Both the position numbers and the translations under genes were made by a program. From contig JAQZBD010000038.1 in the NCBI GenBank assembly GCA_029239235.1, positions 1-34,865 of the forward strand: a DNA stretch of 34,865 nucleotides. The letters are read 5' to 3'. The stretch comes from Herbinix sp. Its GTDB lineage: Bacteria; Bacillota; Clostridia; Lachnospirales; Lachnospiraceae. Under the pieces are notes generated by a model. That model did not search any database, had not been told where the DNA came from, and worked only from the letters and a program-made list of their open reading frames with translations. Shown here in pieces: positions 1-6,768 of the stretch (its first letter is position 1; every line of letters begins with the position of its first letter).

Positions 1-10
1 CCTTCCAGTA

Positions 11-30
11 GGAGGATTTGTCCTCCTTTT
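11..30 (+). terminator. Short hairpin with T-run, possible terminator
   Basis: GGAGGA and TCCTCC form a 6-bp stem with a TTTG loop, followed by TTTT. It reads as a small intrinsic terminator on the plus strand for a gene left of the window. The stem is short, so this is tentative. Confidence 0.4.
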
Positions 31-95
31 ATCTCCATGCAATGTATTATAACCAATATTCTACCAGCATACAACTCAAAACAGGAAGGTGCATG

Positions 96-144
96 AAAAA
101 AGTACCCCTTCTGCATTCAATTCTTAAACACAGGTCAGGGTACT
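96..144 (-). terminator. Terminator of spoVT
   Basis: On the minus strand, just after the spoVT stop, AGTACCC pairs with GGGTACT across a loop of about 30 nt and is followed by TTTTTT. Position and T-run fit an intrinsic terminator, although the loop is long. Confidence 0.5.
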
Positions 145-150
145 CTTATC

Positions 151-699
151 CTATTGTTCCATCTGTCTGCCTAAGAATGCAGATGCTGTGCTGGCAAGCT
201 TTACTTCCATCTCACCAAATTTAGTCTTTGCATCCTTGGTTAAGAGAATCACAGCTCCAATCGCATCACCCTCACTGATAATTGGGGTAATCACCTGGAA
301 TGTAAATTCAGAATCATCTTCATTCATAATTCTTACAAAAGTCTTATCCTCTTTTGCCGCAGTGACTACTTCTCTTTCATTAATCGCTTCTTCCAAGTCA
401 TGACTAATGCTTTTTGCTATGATATCCTTCTTGGTGGGTCCTGCCACAGCAATAAATTGATCCTTATCTGTGATCGCTACAATGTGCCCTGTTGTTTGTG
501 CTAAAGAATCCGCATACTGTTTTGCGAATTGTCCCAACTCGCCAATCGGTGAATATTTCTTTAATATAATTTCTCCTTCGCGGTCTGTAAATATCTCTAA
601 GGGATCTCCTTCGCGAATCCTTAAGGTGCGTCGAATCTCTTTCGGCACTACAACACGTCCCAGGTCATCTATTCTTCTTACAATACCAGTTGCTTTCAT
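151..699 (-). CDS. spoVT: Stage V sporulation transcription factor SpoVT
   Basis: A 182-residue DNA-binding regulator, close to the 178 residues of Bacillus subtilis SpoVT. Residues 1-50 are an AbrB-type swapped-hairpin domain, with the motif GIVRRIDDLGRVVVPKEIRR. The remainder is a GAF-like domain for sensing or oligomerisation. In Bacillus SpoVT works in the forespore, adjusting sigma-G genes and later germination behaviour; the same role is inferred here. The start is set by GGAGGA 10 nt upstream of the ATG. A terminator follows the stop and a sigma-G-like promoter lies upstream. It is the last of four minus-strand genes, 134 bp from dtd, so it is probably expressed separately. It is placed as SpoVT rather than AbrB because AbrB lacks the GAF domain. 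Confidence 0.93.
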   Translation of the reverse strand: MKATGIVRRIDDLGRVVVPKEIRRTLRIREGDPLEIFTDREGEIILKKYSPIGELGQFAKQYADSLAQTTGHIVAITDKDQFIAVAGPTKKDIIAKSISHDLEEAINEREVVTAAKEDKTFVRIMNEDDSEFTFQVITPIISEGDAIGAVILLTKDAKTKFGEMEVKLASTASAFLGRQMEQ

Positions 700-771
700 A
701 CATGATCTTCCTCCATTTAAGTAATTTAGATATTCAAATAATTGTTAAACATTATCTGTTAATATTGTTTG

Positions 772-801
772 TAATATGGGGAAGTTTATACATATATTTC
801 A
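772..801 (-). promoter_or_regulatory. Possible sigma-F/G promoter of spoVT
   Basis: On the minus strand TGAAAT, 17 bp, then CATATTA resembles the forespore sigma-G consensus (about TGAATA, N17-18, CATACTA). It lies about 70 bp before the spoVT ATG. Bacillus spoVT is a sigma-G gene, which raises plausibility. The region is very AT-rich, so a chance match is possible. Confidence 0.35.
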
Positions 802-833
802 AAGAATTATTTAATTTGACTTTCTCTGCATCC

Positions 834-1283
834 CTAACCTAATAATTTTTCATCAAGCACAATGGTAAATGGCCCGTCATTAATTAAGGAAACCTTCATA
901 TCCGCTCCGAATTCTCCTGCCTGCACACTGCCCAAACTTTTCTTTACCCTGCTTAGGAAATATTCATAGAGTTCCTGAGCCATTGCAGGATTTCCGGCAT
1001 TAATAAAGGCTGGCCGGTTTCCTTTTTTACAGTCAGCATATAATGTAAATTGAGATACCACCAATATCTCTCCTCCCACATCTTGCAGGGATAGATTCGT
1101 TTTACCATTCTCATCTTCAAAAATTCGCAGCTTTAAAATCTTGTCTATATACTTATCAGCAATTTCCTTTGTATCTTCAGCGCCAACTCCTAACAGTATT
1201 AAAAACCCTTTTCCAATTGATCCGGTGATCCTATTCTCCACCACCACCTGTGCCTCAGAAACTCTCTGTATGACTATTCTCAT
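834..1283 (-). CDS. dtd: D-aminoacyl-tRNA deacylase
   Basis: A cytoplasmic proofreading enzyme that removes D-amino acids (and glycine from tRNA-Ala) from mischarged tRNA. The 149-residue length is the normal family size. Both signature motifs are visible: SQFTL near residue 79, and NDGPFT near residue 136, where the family usually has N-x-GPVT (the Gly-cisPro chirality filter). The Val-to-Phe change beside the cis-proline is a small departure. GAGG stands 7 nt before the ATG. It sits between the DNA glycosylase and spoVT on the same strand. In many Firmicutes it follows relA; that neighbour is absent here. Confidence 0.95.
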   Translation of the reverse strand: MRIVIQRVSEAQVVVENRITGSIGKGFLILLGVGAEDTKEIADKYIDKILKLRIFEDENGKTNLSLQDVGGEILVVSQFTLYADCKKGNRPAFINAGNPAMAQELYEYFLSRVKKSLGSVQAGEFGADMKVSLINDGPFTIVLDEKLLG

Positions 1284-1398
1284 GCTTTATCCTCGCCCTT
1301 CAATTTATCTTATCCTTATAAAATCTAATATGTCCTATGAAAAGCTTCCGTTTTAATTGATTAAATCAAACTCTTTCAAGCTTAGCTTCCTAATGCCG

Positions 1399-1893
1399 TT
1401 ACTTATTTGTATAGTCCTTAATAATTGACCACTTCTCTATTAACTGTTCTAGCCTGCTGGTCGCATTCGCCGGGCTGGTTGAAGGCAGCTTTATGGCCTT
1501 TAAGCCTGTTGTGGGATAAATATACTTCATATAAAGCTCATAGGATGCATTTCCATTCGAAAATATCTGCGTAATGTCTGCACTATTCAATACCACCGAC
1601 AGATCATTGGGAACCACATTCTTAATGCTACTATCGGAAGATCCTACAATCTCACAGCTTTGAATCACATCCCACACGGCAATCTGGCATAAGTGAAGCA
1701 TATTTCTCTTTTCCTCAATCGTAGTTGGCATTGGTATATCGTAAATAGAACTGATAACCTTCCAGAATCTATTCTGAGGGTGATGGTAAAAGAACTGTCC
1801 TTCTCTGGATTTTACTGAGGGAAAGGATCCCAAAATCAAGATTTTGGAATCCTTATTGTACAATGGCGGTATTGGATGTTCTATTCTGTCCAT
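1399..1893 (-). CDS. DNA-deoxyinosine glycosylase (Mug/UDG superfamily)
   Basis: A 164-residue protein of the uracil-DNA-glycosylase superfamily, resembling the hypoxanthine/deoxyinosine-DNA glycosylase family. It would excise deaminated bases to begin base-excision repair. Visible motifs are LILGSFPSVKS near the N-terminus (the GxFPS active-site loop), the following HHPQNRFW segment, and LPSTSPANA near residue 140, the second DNA-binding loop. The reading frame continues 11 codons upstream, but that ATG has no ribosome site, whereas GGGAGAG stands 5 nt before the ATG at 1893, so this start was chosen. It lies 82 bp downstream of deoB. The exact base preference cannot be read from sequence. 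Confidence 0.85.
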   Translation of the reverse strand: MDRIEHPIPPLYNKDSKILILGSFPSVKSREGQFFYHHPQNRFWKVISSIYDIPMPTTIEEKRNMLHLCQIAVWDVIQSCEIVGSSDSSIKNVVPNDLSVVLNSADITQIFSNGNASYELYMKYIYPTTGLKAIKLPSTSPANATSRLEQLIEKWSIIKDYTNK

Positions 1894-1975
1894 ATTAACT
1901 CTCCCAAATGGGGCAAAATGCCTCATTTCATTTATGATCTGTTAACCGTTCCTCACAGCTCATATTTTTTGTAAA

Positions 1976-3151
1976 CTATTTTAAGATCTCTGGTAAAAGA
2001 GATGTACCTGCAACTTTACTTTCCACACCGAAGTAATCCAGTACAGTAGCTGCAATATCTGCAAACGTACTTCTGGTTCCAAGATTATTATTCTTCTTAA
2101 TCTTTGAGCCATAAATGACAAGAGGAATATGCTCTCTGGAGTGGTCTGTAGAAGGTGTTCCGGGGTCACAACCATGATCTGCCGTTACGATAAAGATATC
2201 ATCCTCGCGCAGTCCTTCCAGCACTTTTGGCACCTGCTCATCAAAGTAGGTTAATGCTCTTGCATAGCCATCAACATCATTTCTATGTCCATAAATCATG
2301 TCCGTATCTACAAGATTTACAAAGCACAGCCCTTCAAAATCTTGTTTCGTACGTTCTATTAATCGCTCAATGCCTTCTGAATTGTCATGGGTACGCACTG
2401 TATCCGTAATACCTTTTCCTGCAAATATGTCATATATTTTTCCTACTGCAAGGGTATCAAAGCCTTTTTCCTTTAACTGATCCATCATAGTAGTTGAAGG
2501 CACCAGGGAAAAGTCATGACGATTTGAAGTACGTTTATAGTCCGGATATTCACCAATAAATGGTCTAGCTATTACACGGCCTACCGCATGCTCGCCGCTT
2601 AATATTTCACGGGCAATCTCACAGTAACGGTATAATTCCTCTATTGGTACGATATCTTCATGGGCTGCTATCTGAAACACACTATCTGCTGAGGTATATA
2701 CAATCAGTGCTCCTGTTTCCACATGCTCCTTGCCATAATCACGGATAACATCCGTGCCCGAATAAGGAAGATTGCAAAGTACCTTTCTACCTGTTTTTTC
2801 TTCGAAGGGCTTTAATACCTCCTCAGGGAAGCCATTGGGATATGTGGGAAATGGCTGCTCTGAAATAATTCCTGCAATCTCCCAGTGTCCGGTGGTAGTA
2901 TCCTTGCCACTCGATAATTCTTCCATTCTTGCAACACTTCCTTCGAAGGGCTGATCCGCTTTAATCTGCGGGAATTTCTCTTTAACACCTTCGATATGAA
3001 ACAGACCTAGTTTCTCCATATTGGGCATATTAAAATACGTACTTGTTGATGCAGAGTATAGGGTATGACTTCCTTCATCTCCGTAAAGGGCTGCATCCGG
3101 TAAATCACCGATTCCAACACTATCTAAAACTACAATAAAAACACGTTTCAT
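1976..3151 (-). CDS. deoB: Phosphopentomutase
   Basis: Interconverts ribose 1-phosphate and ribose 5-phosphate (and the deoxy forms), linking nucleoside breakdown to the pentose phosphate pathway. The 391-residue length matches the bacterial alkaline-phosphatase-superfamily enzyme. Metal and catalytic residues are visible: D10 in VVLDSVGIGD, the phospho-accepting T85 in GKDTTTGHWE, and the C-terminal cluster TADHGCDPG...TDHSREH that carries the Mn ligands. AAGGAGG stands 6-7 nt before the ATG. No other nucleoside catabolism gene (deoA, pupG, deoC) is beside it, which is common in this group. A perfect 12-bp inverted repeat lies about 145 bp upstream. Confidence 0.97.
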   Translation of the reverse strand: MKRVFIVVLDSVGIGDLPDAALYGDEGSHTLYSASTSTYFNMPNMEKLGLFHIEGVKEKFPQIKADQPFEGSVARMEELSSGKDTTTGHWEIAGIISEQPFPTYPNGFPEEVLKPFEEKTGRKVLCNLPYSGTDVIRDYGKEHVETGALIVYTSADSVFQIAAHEDIVPIEELYRYCEIAREILSGEHAVGRVIARPFIGEYPDYKRTSNRHDFSLVPSTTMMDQLKEKGFDTLAVGKIYDIFAGKGITDTVRTHDNSEGIERLIERTKQDFEGLCFVNLVDTDMIYGHRNDVDGYARALTYFDEQVPKVLEGLREDDIFIVTADHGCDPGTPSTDHSREHIPLVIYGSKIKKNNNLGTRSTFADIAATVLDYFGVESKVAGTSLLPEILK

Positions 3152-3294
3152 TTCGTATCCTCCTTATTTGATCATATTATTAATAAGTAATATTTTACTC
3201 CATTCAAACTTTATCAACTTATTGTCTTTGCAATAAATGCAAGCGGAACTAAATCGTTCTTATTATCGAATACACAGCGCAATTTCAGCGCCTT

Positions 3295-3324
3295 TTATGA
3301 GAAGTTAAAAGCAACTTCTCATAA
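3295..3324. repeat. 12-bp perfect inverted repeat upstream of deoB
   Basis: TTATGAGAAGTT and AACTTCTCATAA flank a 6-nt AAAAGC loop. There is no T-run on either side. It could be a regulator-binding palindrome for the divergent deoB and PAP2 genes or an RNA hairpin in the deoB leader. Confidence 0.6.
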
Positions 3325-3517
3325 CTATATTATAATTATATTTCATCCTATTGTCTATCCTCTCTTATTGTTTCCCAAGCATAGGTATCGATATGAATGA
3401 TTATTTATAATATTTCTCGCAATTTGAAGAACTTTATATCAGATTAGCGTTATATTTTATGAAGTGAATCATATACTATTTACTATAACCTATTGATCCC
3501 TATGCCAAATAAATATG

Positions 3518-3546
3518 TTGTTATCATATGGGATTCATGATATAAT
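3518..3546 (+). promoter_or_regulatory. Sigma-A promoter of the PAP2 gene
   Basis: TTGTTA, 17 bp, TATAAT. The predicted start site near 3553 lies about 50 nt before the chosen ATG at 3603 and right at a TTG codon that would otherwise extend the frame, so the downstream ATG is favoured. Confidence 0.6.
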
Positions 3547-3602
3547 TTACGAAGTTGAAAAGGTCACTAAAACGCACTGTTTTTTGGAAAGGTCGTGCAA
3601 AC

Positions 3603-4298
3603 ATGAAGCCCTTTGGCGCCATCAAAGATTTTATTTTAAAATATAAGCATGGTTTCATATTATTATACTTTTTTGTATACCTGATCTGGTTTTTCAAATT
3701 GGAGCGCACCGTAACAACGCATTTTAACGCAATCTATACAAAATTAGATGATTATATCCCTTTTTGCGAGGTATTTATTATCCCATATTTTTTATGGTTC
3801 TTGTATATCGGTGTAACCATTATATATTTTTTGTTTGCCTCAAGGAATGACTTTTGCAAATTATGTGCGAACATGTTTATTGGCATGACCGTTTGCCTCA
3901 TCATTTATACCATATGGCCCAACGGACATCATCTCAGAGTAGATTTGCATTCTCTTGGAAGGTCAAATATTTTCACTTATTTTTTATCCTATATTTATAC
4001 TGTAGATACCGCAACCAATGTATTCCCCAGTATTCATGTATTTAACTCTATTGCATCTTATCTGGCCATCAGTAAGAGCGATCGGCTTAAAAAATATAAG
4101 TGGATTCAGAACTCTGCTCTGATCCTTACGATTTTAATTTGTATGTCAACGGTACTGTTAAAGCAGCATTCTGTCCTGGATATCTTCGGCGCAGTCGCCC
4201 TCAATATTGCAATGTACTTCATTGTTTATGTTCCTGACTGGAGCAAGATATATGCGGCAAGAAGAGCCCGCCGAGAGCAGCGGTTGTCCAATATATAG
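3603..4298 (+). CDS. PAP2-superfamily membrane phosphatase
   Basis: A 231-residue integral membrane protein with about six hydrophobic segments. The PAP2 motifs are recognisable in variant form: FPSIHVFNS near residue 145 corresponds to PSGHT, and KQHSVLDIFGA near residue 190 to the SRVYLGVHYPSDVLAG-type motif with catalytic His and Asp. The variant resembles the Aur1/inositolphosphotransferase-like PAP2 branch. It probably dephosphorylates a lipid phosphate or prenyl diphosphate at the membrane; the substrate is unknown. The C-terminus is basic (ARRARREQR). The start was taken at 3603 because GGAAAGG lies 10 nt upstream. It stands alone on the plus strand between two minus-strand groups, with hairpins downstream. 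Confidence 0.8.
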   Translation: MKPFGAIKDFILKYKHGFILLYFFVYLIWFFKLERTVTTHFNAIYTKLDDYIPFCEVFIIPYFLWFLYIGVTIIYFLFASRNDFCKLCANMFIGMTVCLIIYTIWPNGHHLRVDLHSLGRSNIFTYFLSYIYTVDTATNVFPSIHVFNSIASYLAISKSDRLKKYKWIQNSALILTILICMSTVLLKQHSVLDIFGAVALNIAMYFIVYVPDWSKIYAARRARREQRLSNI

Positions 4299-4365
4299 CA
4301 TAACCTTATCAGTTCTAAGAATACCATTGATATGCAGATAATAACCTAAATTAAATGTTAATGGA

Positions 4366-4435
4366 AAGCCAGCTGCCTAACACCACATGTGTTACAGCTG
4401 GCTTAATTCATAACAAATGAACATCCTCATTTGTT
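4366..4435. terminator. Two hairpins between convergent genes
   Basis: The first hairpin pairs AAGCCAGCTG (4366-4375) with CAGCTGGCTT (4395-4404), with an inner TAACAC/GTGTTA stem. The second pairs AACAAATGA (4412-4420) with TCATTTGTT (4427-4435). They lie between the converging PAP2 and glycosyltransferase genes and could stop transcription both ways. The T-runs are weak. The rest of 4299-4538 shows nothing else. Confidence 0.5.
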
Positions 4436-4538
4436 TGTTGCTCACTTGTATATTTATTAATTTAAACATTTAAATATGAGTACCAAAAGTTTTCTTTATA
4501 CTACAGCGCTGAATACCTAAATCTAAGTCCACTAAGTC

Positions 4539-5555
4539 CTAATTAAATCCATAAATCTTCTGTGCAATCTTATATCCCATCTCCGCAACTTTATTACCGA
4601 ACTTACCCGGTAGGTTCATAGAACGTCCCAGGATGTGGGATCTTACTTTCTTATACAGACGCTTATCATAGTTTTTCAGGTATTCCCAGAGTTCTTCCTT
4701 CTTAGCCAGACTCTCATCGCTTCCTTCTCTGATTAATAAAACGCTGCTTACCGTGGTAATCATAGCTATATATTTAATCATATAGCTTTGAAGCTTCTTA
4801 CTTTTAATCTGGAAGACATCATGGCATTCAATCAATATTTTATTTACCTTAAGCTGTTGGTCGATTCGCTTTATCATTACCTGCTCATTTACGGACTGAT
4901 CTGCCCTTCCAATGTAATAACGATATAGGTTAACATCCAGATAGTACATTGTCTTCACGTGTGGAAGGGGCTGATATACAAAAATGTTATCCACATAAAA
5001 GGTATGCTTTGGAAGACGTAATCCACAACTTTGCAGTAGCTTTGTGCGGTAAATTGTGGAATGCATCAGAATATTCTGACTCTGTCTGAAATGCAAAATA
5101 TCATCCCAGGTAAATATCTGATTTTTAGGCAAAGCCCAATTATAATTAATTACCTTTTTTCTTTTGGCATCTACTTTTTCATAGACATAATTGGATAAGA
5201 ATAAATCTGGGCTTTTACCTTCCGCAATTAACTCCTTTAAGGTCTCCATAACCTGCTTCAAAGCATTTTCATTTACCCAGTCATCACTATCCACTACTTT
5301 AAAATACAAACCAGTTGCATTGGCAAGCCCTGTATTTACTGCTTCACCATGGCCACCGTTTTCCTGCTGTATCGCCTTGATAATTGTTGGATACTTTGCC
5401 TGATATTCTTCCGCAATTTTCTGAGTATCATCGGAGGAACCATCATTTACAATGATGATCTCCATCTCCTCACCACCGGATAAAAGAGTTTCAATAGCAT
5501 GATCCATATAGGCTGCTGAATTATAGCAGGGTATCGCTGCTGTTAATAATTTCAT
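4539..5555 (-). CDS. Family 2 glycosyltransferase
   Basis: A 338-residue GT-A-fold enzyme. The N-terminal ~110 residues hold the GT2 signature: IPCYNSAAYM, IIIVNDGSSDDT, GHGEAVNTGL, and the metal/nucleotide-binding VVDSDDW (DxD-type) near residue 90. The remainder is a ~200-residue extension seen in capsular or cell-wall polysaccharide transferases. No membrane anchor is evident, so it probably acts at the cytoplasmic face. Donor and acceptor cannot be deduced. AGGAGG stands 5 nt before the ATG. It is the last gene of a four-gene minus-strand run, and two small stable hairpins lie in its 67-bp leader. No other polysaccharide genes are adjacent. Confidence 0.88.
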   Translation of the reverse strand: MKLLTAAIPCYNSAAYMDHAIETLLSGGEEMEIIIVNDGSSDDTQKIAEEYQAKYPTIIKAIQQENGGHGEAVNTGLANATGLYFKVVDSDDWVNENALKQVMETLKELIAEGKSPDLFLSNYVYEKVDAKRKKVINYNWALPKNQIFTWDDILHFRQSQNILMHSTIYRTKLLQSCGLRLPKHTFYVDNIFVYQPLPHVKTMYYLDVNLYRYYIGRADQSVNEQVMIKRIDQQLKVNKILIECHDVFQIKSKKLQSYMIKYIAMITTVSSVLLIREGSDESLAKKEELWEYLKNYDKRLYKKVRSHILGRSMNLPGKFGNKVAEMGYKIAQKIYGFN

Positions 5556-5569
5556 TCCATCCTCCTAAT

Positions 5570-5604
5570 TATCCCGAAGGGATAGTTTATTCTCCCAAAG
5601 GGAG
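5570..5604 (-). promoter_or_regulatory. Two tetraloop hairpins in the glycosyltransferase leader
   Basis: On the minus strand CTCCC-TTT-GGGAG and TATCCC-TTC-GGGATA form two short hairpins in the 67 bp between the aminopeptidase stop and the glycosyltransferase ribosome site. The second closes with a C-UUCG-G tetraloop, a very stable RNA turn. They may act as a partial terminator or an mRNA stabiliser; the role is inferred. Confidence 0.45.
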
Positions 5605-5622
5605 GGTTTTTCCTAATAAAAA

Positions 5623-6738
5623 CTAAATCAAGTTCTCAGGATTTAAACACTCTAATTCTGGTACAATGAATCGGCCATCCTTACGAATTAATACATCATC
5701 AAAATAGATCTCTCCACCACCGAATTCAGGTGTCTGAATACACACCAAATCCCAGTGAATCGCTGAATGATTTCCATTCGGAGCCTCCTCATAGCAATTA
5801 CCAGGAGTAAAGTGGAAGGAACCCATAATCTTCTCATCAAACAAAGTGTCCTTCATTGGCTTTAGGATATAAGGATTTACACCTATTGCAAATTCACCGA
5901 TATAACGTGCGCCTTCATCCGTATTCATTACATTATTAATTCTTACGGTATCATTTGCAGTTGCTTCTACAATCTTACCATTTTCAAAACGGAAAGTGAT
6001 ATTCTCATAAGTGAAGCCCTGGAACACTGCTGGAGTATTGTAGGATAGGGTGCCATTGATGGAATCTCTGACAGGTGCTGTATAAACCTCTCCATCCGGA
6101 ATATTGCGATCACCTGCGCAAGGAACTGCCGGTATATTTTTAATGGAAAAGCTTAAATCTGTACCAGGTCCTACAATTCTTACCTTATCGGTACGATTCA
6201 TGTACTCCACAAGGTTTTGCATGGATTTTCCCATTTTTGCATAATCTAAGTTGCACACTTTGAAGTAAAAATCCTCAAAGGCCTCTGTGCTCGAATTAGA
6301 AAGCTGGGCCATCGCAGAATTAGGATAACGAAGCACCACCCATCTAGTCTTTTTCACACGAATATCATGATGCACCGGTGTCTGATAGTAAGTCTCATAT
6401 AATCTCATTTTCTCGGAAGGTACATCCGCAAGCTCGGATACATTATCGGTTCCACGAATTGCTACATAACAATCCATTTGATCCATCTCTGCTGCGTCAA
6501 TTTTAGCCGCAAGTGACATTTGTTCCTCTGTACAATGGAGCAACTGTTCTCTTAAGATAACCTGATCCGTATAGTGAACAAATGGAACCCCACCTGCAAT
6601 ATAAACCTCTTTCACGATCTGTCTTGCCAAATCCTGAGTGGAAGGCCCGATGTAATGTACGTATACCTTATCTCCCTTTTTCACTTCCATTGAATAATTA
6701 ACTAAAGATTTTGCCAATACTTTTATTCTCTCATCCAT
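5623..6738 (-). CDS. Aminopeptidase, M29 family (AmpS/PepS type)
   Basis: A 371-residue cytoplasmic metallo-aminopeptidase, slightly shorter than the ~410 usual for the family. It would trim N-terminal residues from peptides using two metal ions. The conserved C-terminal half is clear: RNIPDGEVYTAP (first Glu ligand), YIGEFAIGVN (second Glu), and the HFTPGNCYEE...GNHSAIHWDLV stretch carrying the His, Tyr, His and Asp metal ligands. AGGAG stands 8 nt before the ATG. It begins 30 bp after the preceding 849-residue gene and likely shares its transcript. No signal peptide is present. Confidence 0.93.
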   Translation of the reverse strand: MDERIKVLAKSLVNYSMEVKKGDKVYVHYIGPSTQDLARQIVKEVYIAGGVPFVHYTDQVILREQLLHCTEEQMSLAAKIDAAEMDQMDCYVAIRGTDNVSELADVPSEKMRLYETYYQTPVHHDIRVKKTRWVVLRYPNSAMAQLSNSSTEAFEDFYFKVCNLDYAKMGKSMQNLVEYMNRTDKVRIVGPGTDLSFSIKNIPAVPCAGDRNIPDGEVYTAPVRDSINGTLSYNTPAVFQGFTYENITFRFENGKIVEATANDTVRINNVMNTDEGARYIGEFAIGVNPYILKPMKDTLFDEKIMGSFHFTPGNCYEEAPNGNHSAIHWDLVCIQTPEFGGGEIYFDDVLIRKDGRFIVPELECLNPENLI

Positions 6739-6768
6739 TGTTTTGTCTCCTTGTATTATTAGATTTGT

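Larger units (their letters stand above)
3152..3602. other. Intergenic region between deoB and the PAP2 gene
   Basis: About 450 bp, very AT-rich, without a credible gene. It contains a 12-bp perfect inverted repeat (3295-3324), a small GCGC-flanked imperfect repeat just before it (about 3277-3291), and the PAP2 promoter (3518-3546). A short minus-strand reading frame over 3524-3709 is a shadow of the PAP2 gene. Confidence 0.6.

Noticed and set aside
18-224. Small plus-strand frame at the left edge
   Set aside because: It overlaps the spoVT end and terminator in antisense and has no ribosome site.
3521-3546. Relationship between the PAP2 promoter region and the repeat end in front of the DUF402 gene
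   Set aside because: Both read TTATCAT...CATGATATAATT, but the inner sequences and spacing differ and the shared parts are short and AT-rich, so chance or promoter convergence is enough.
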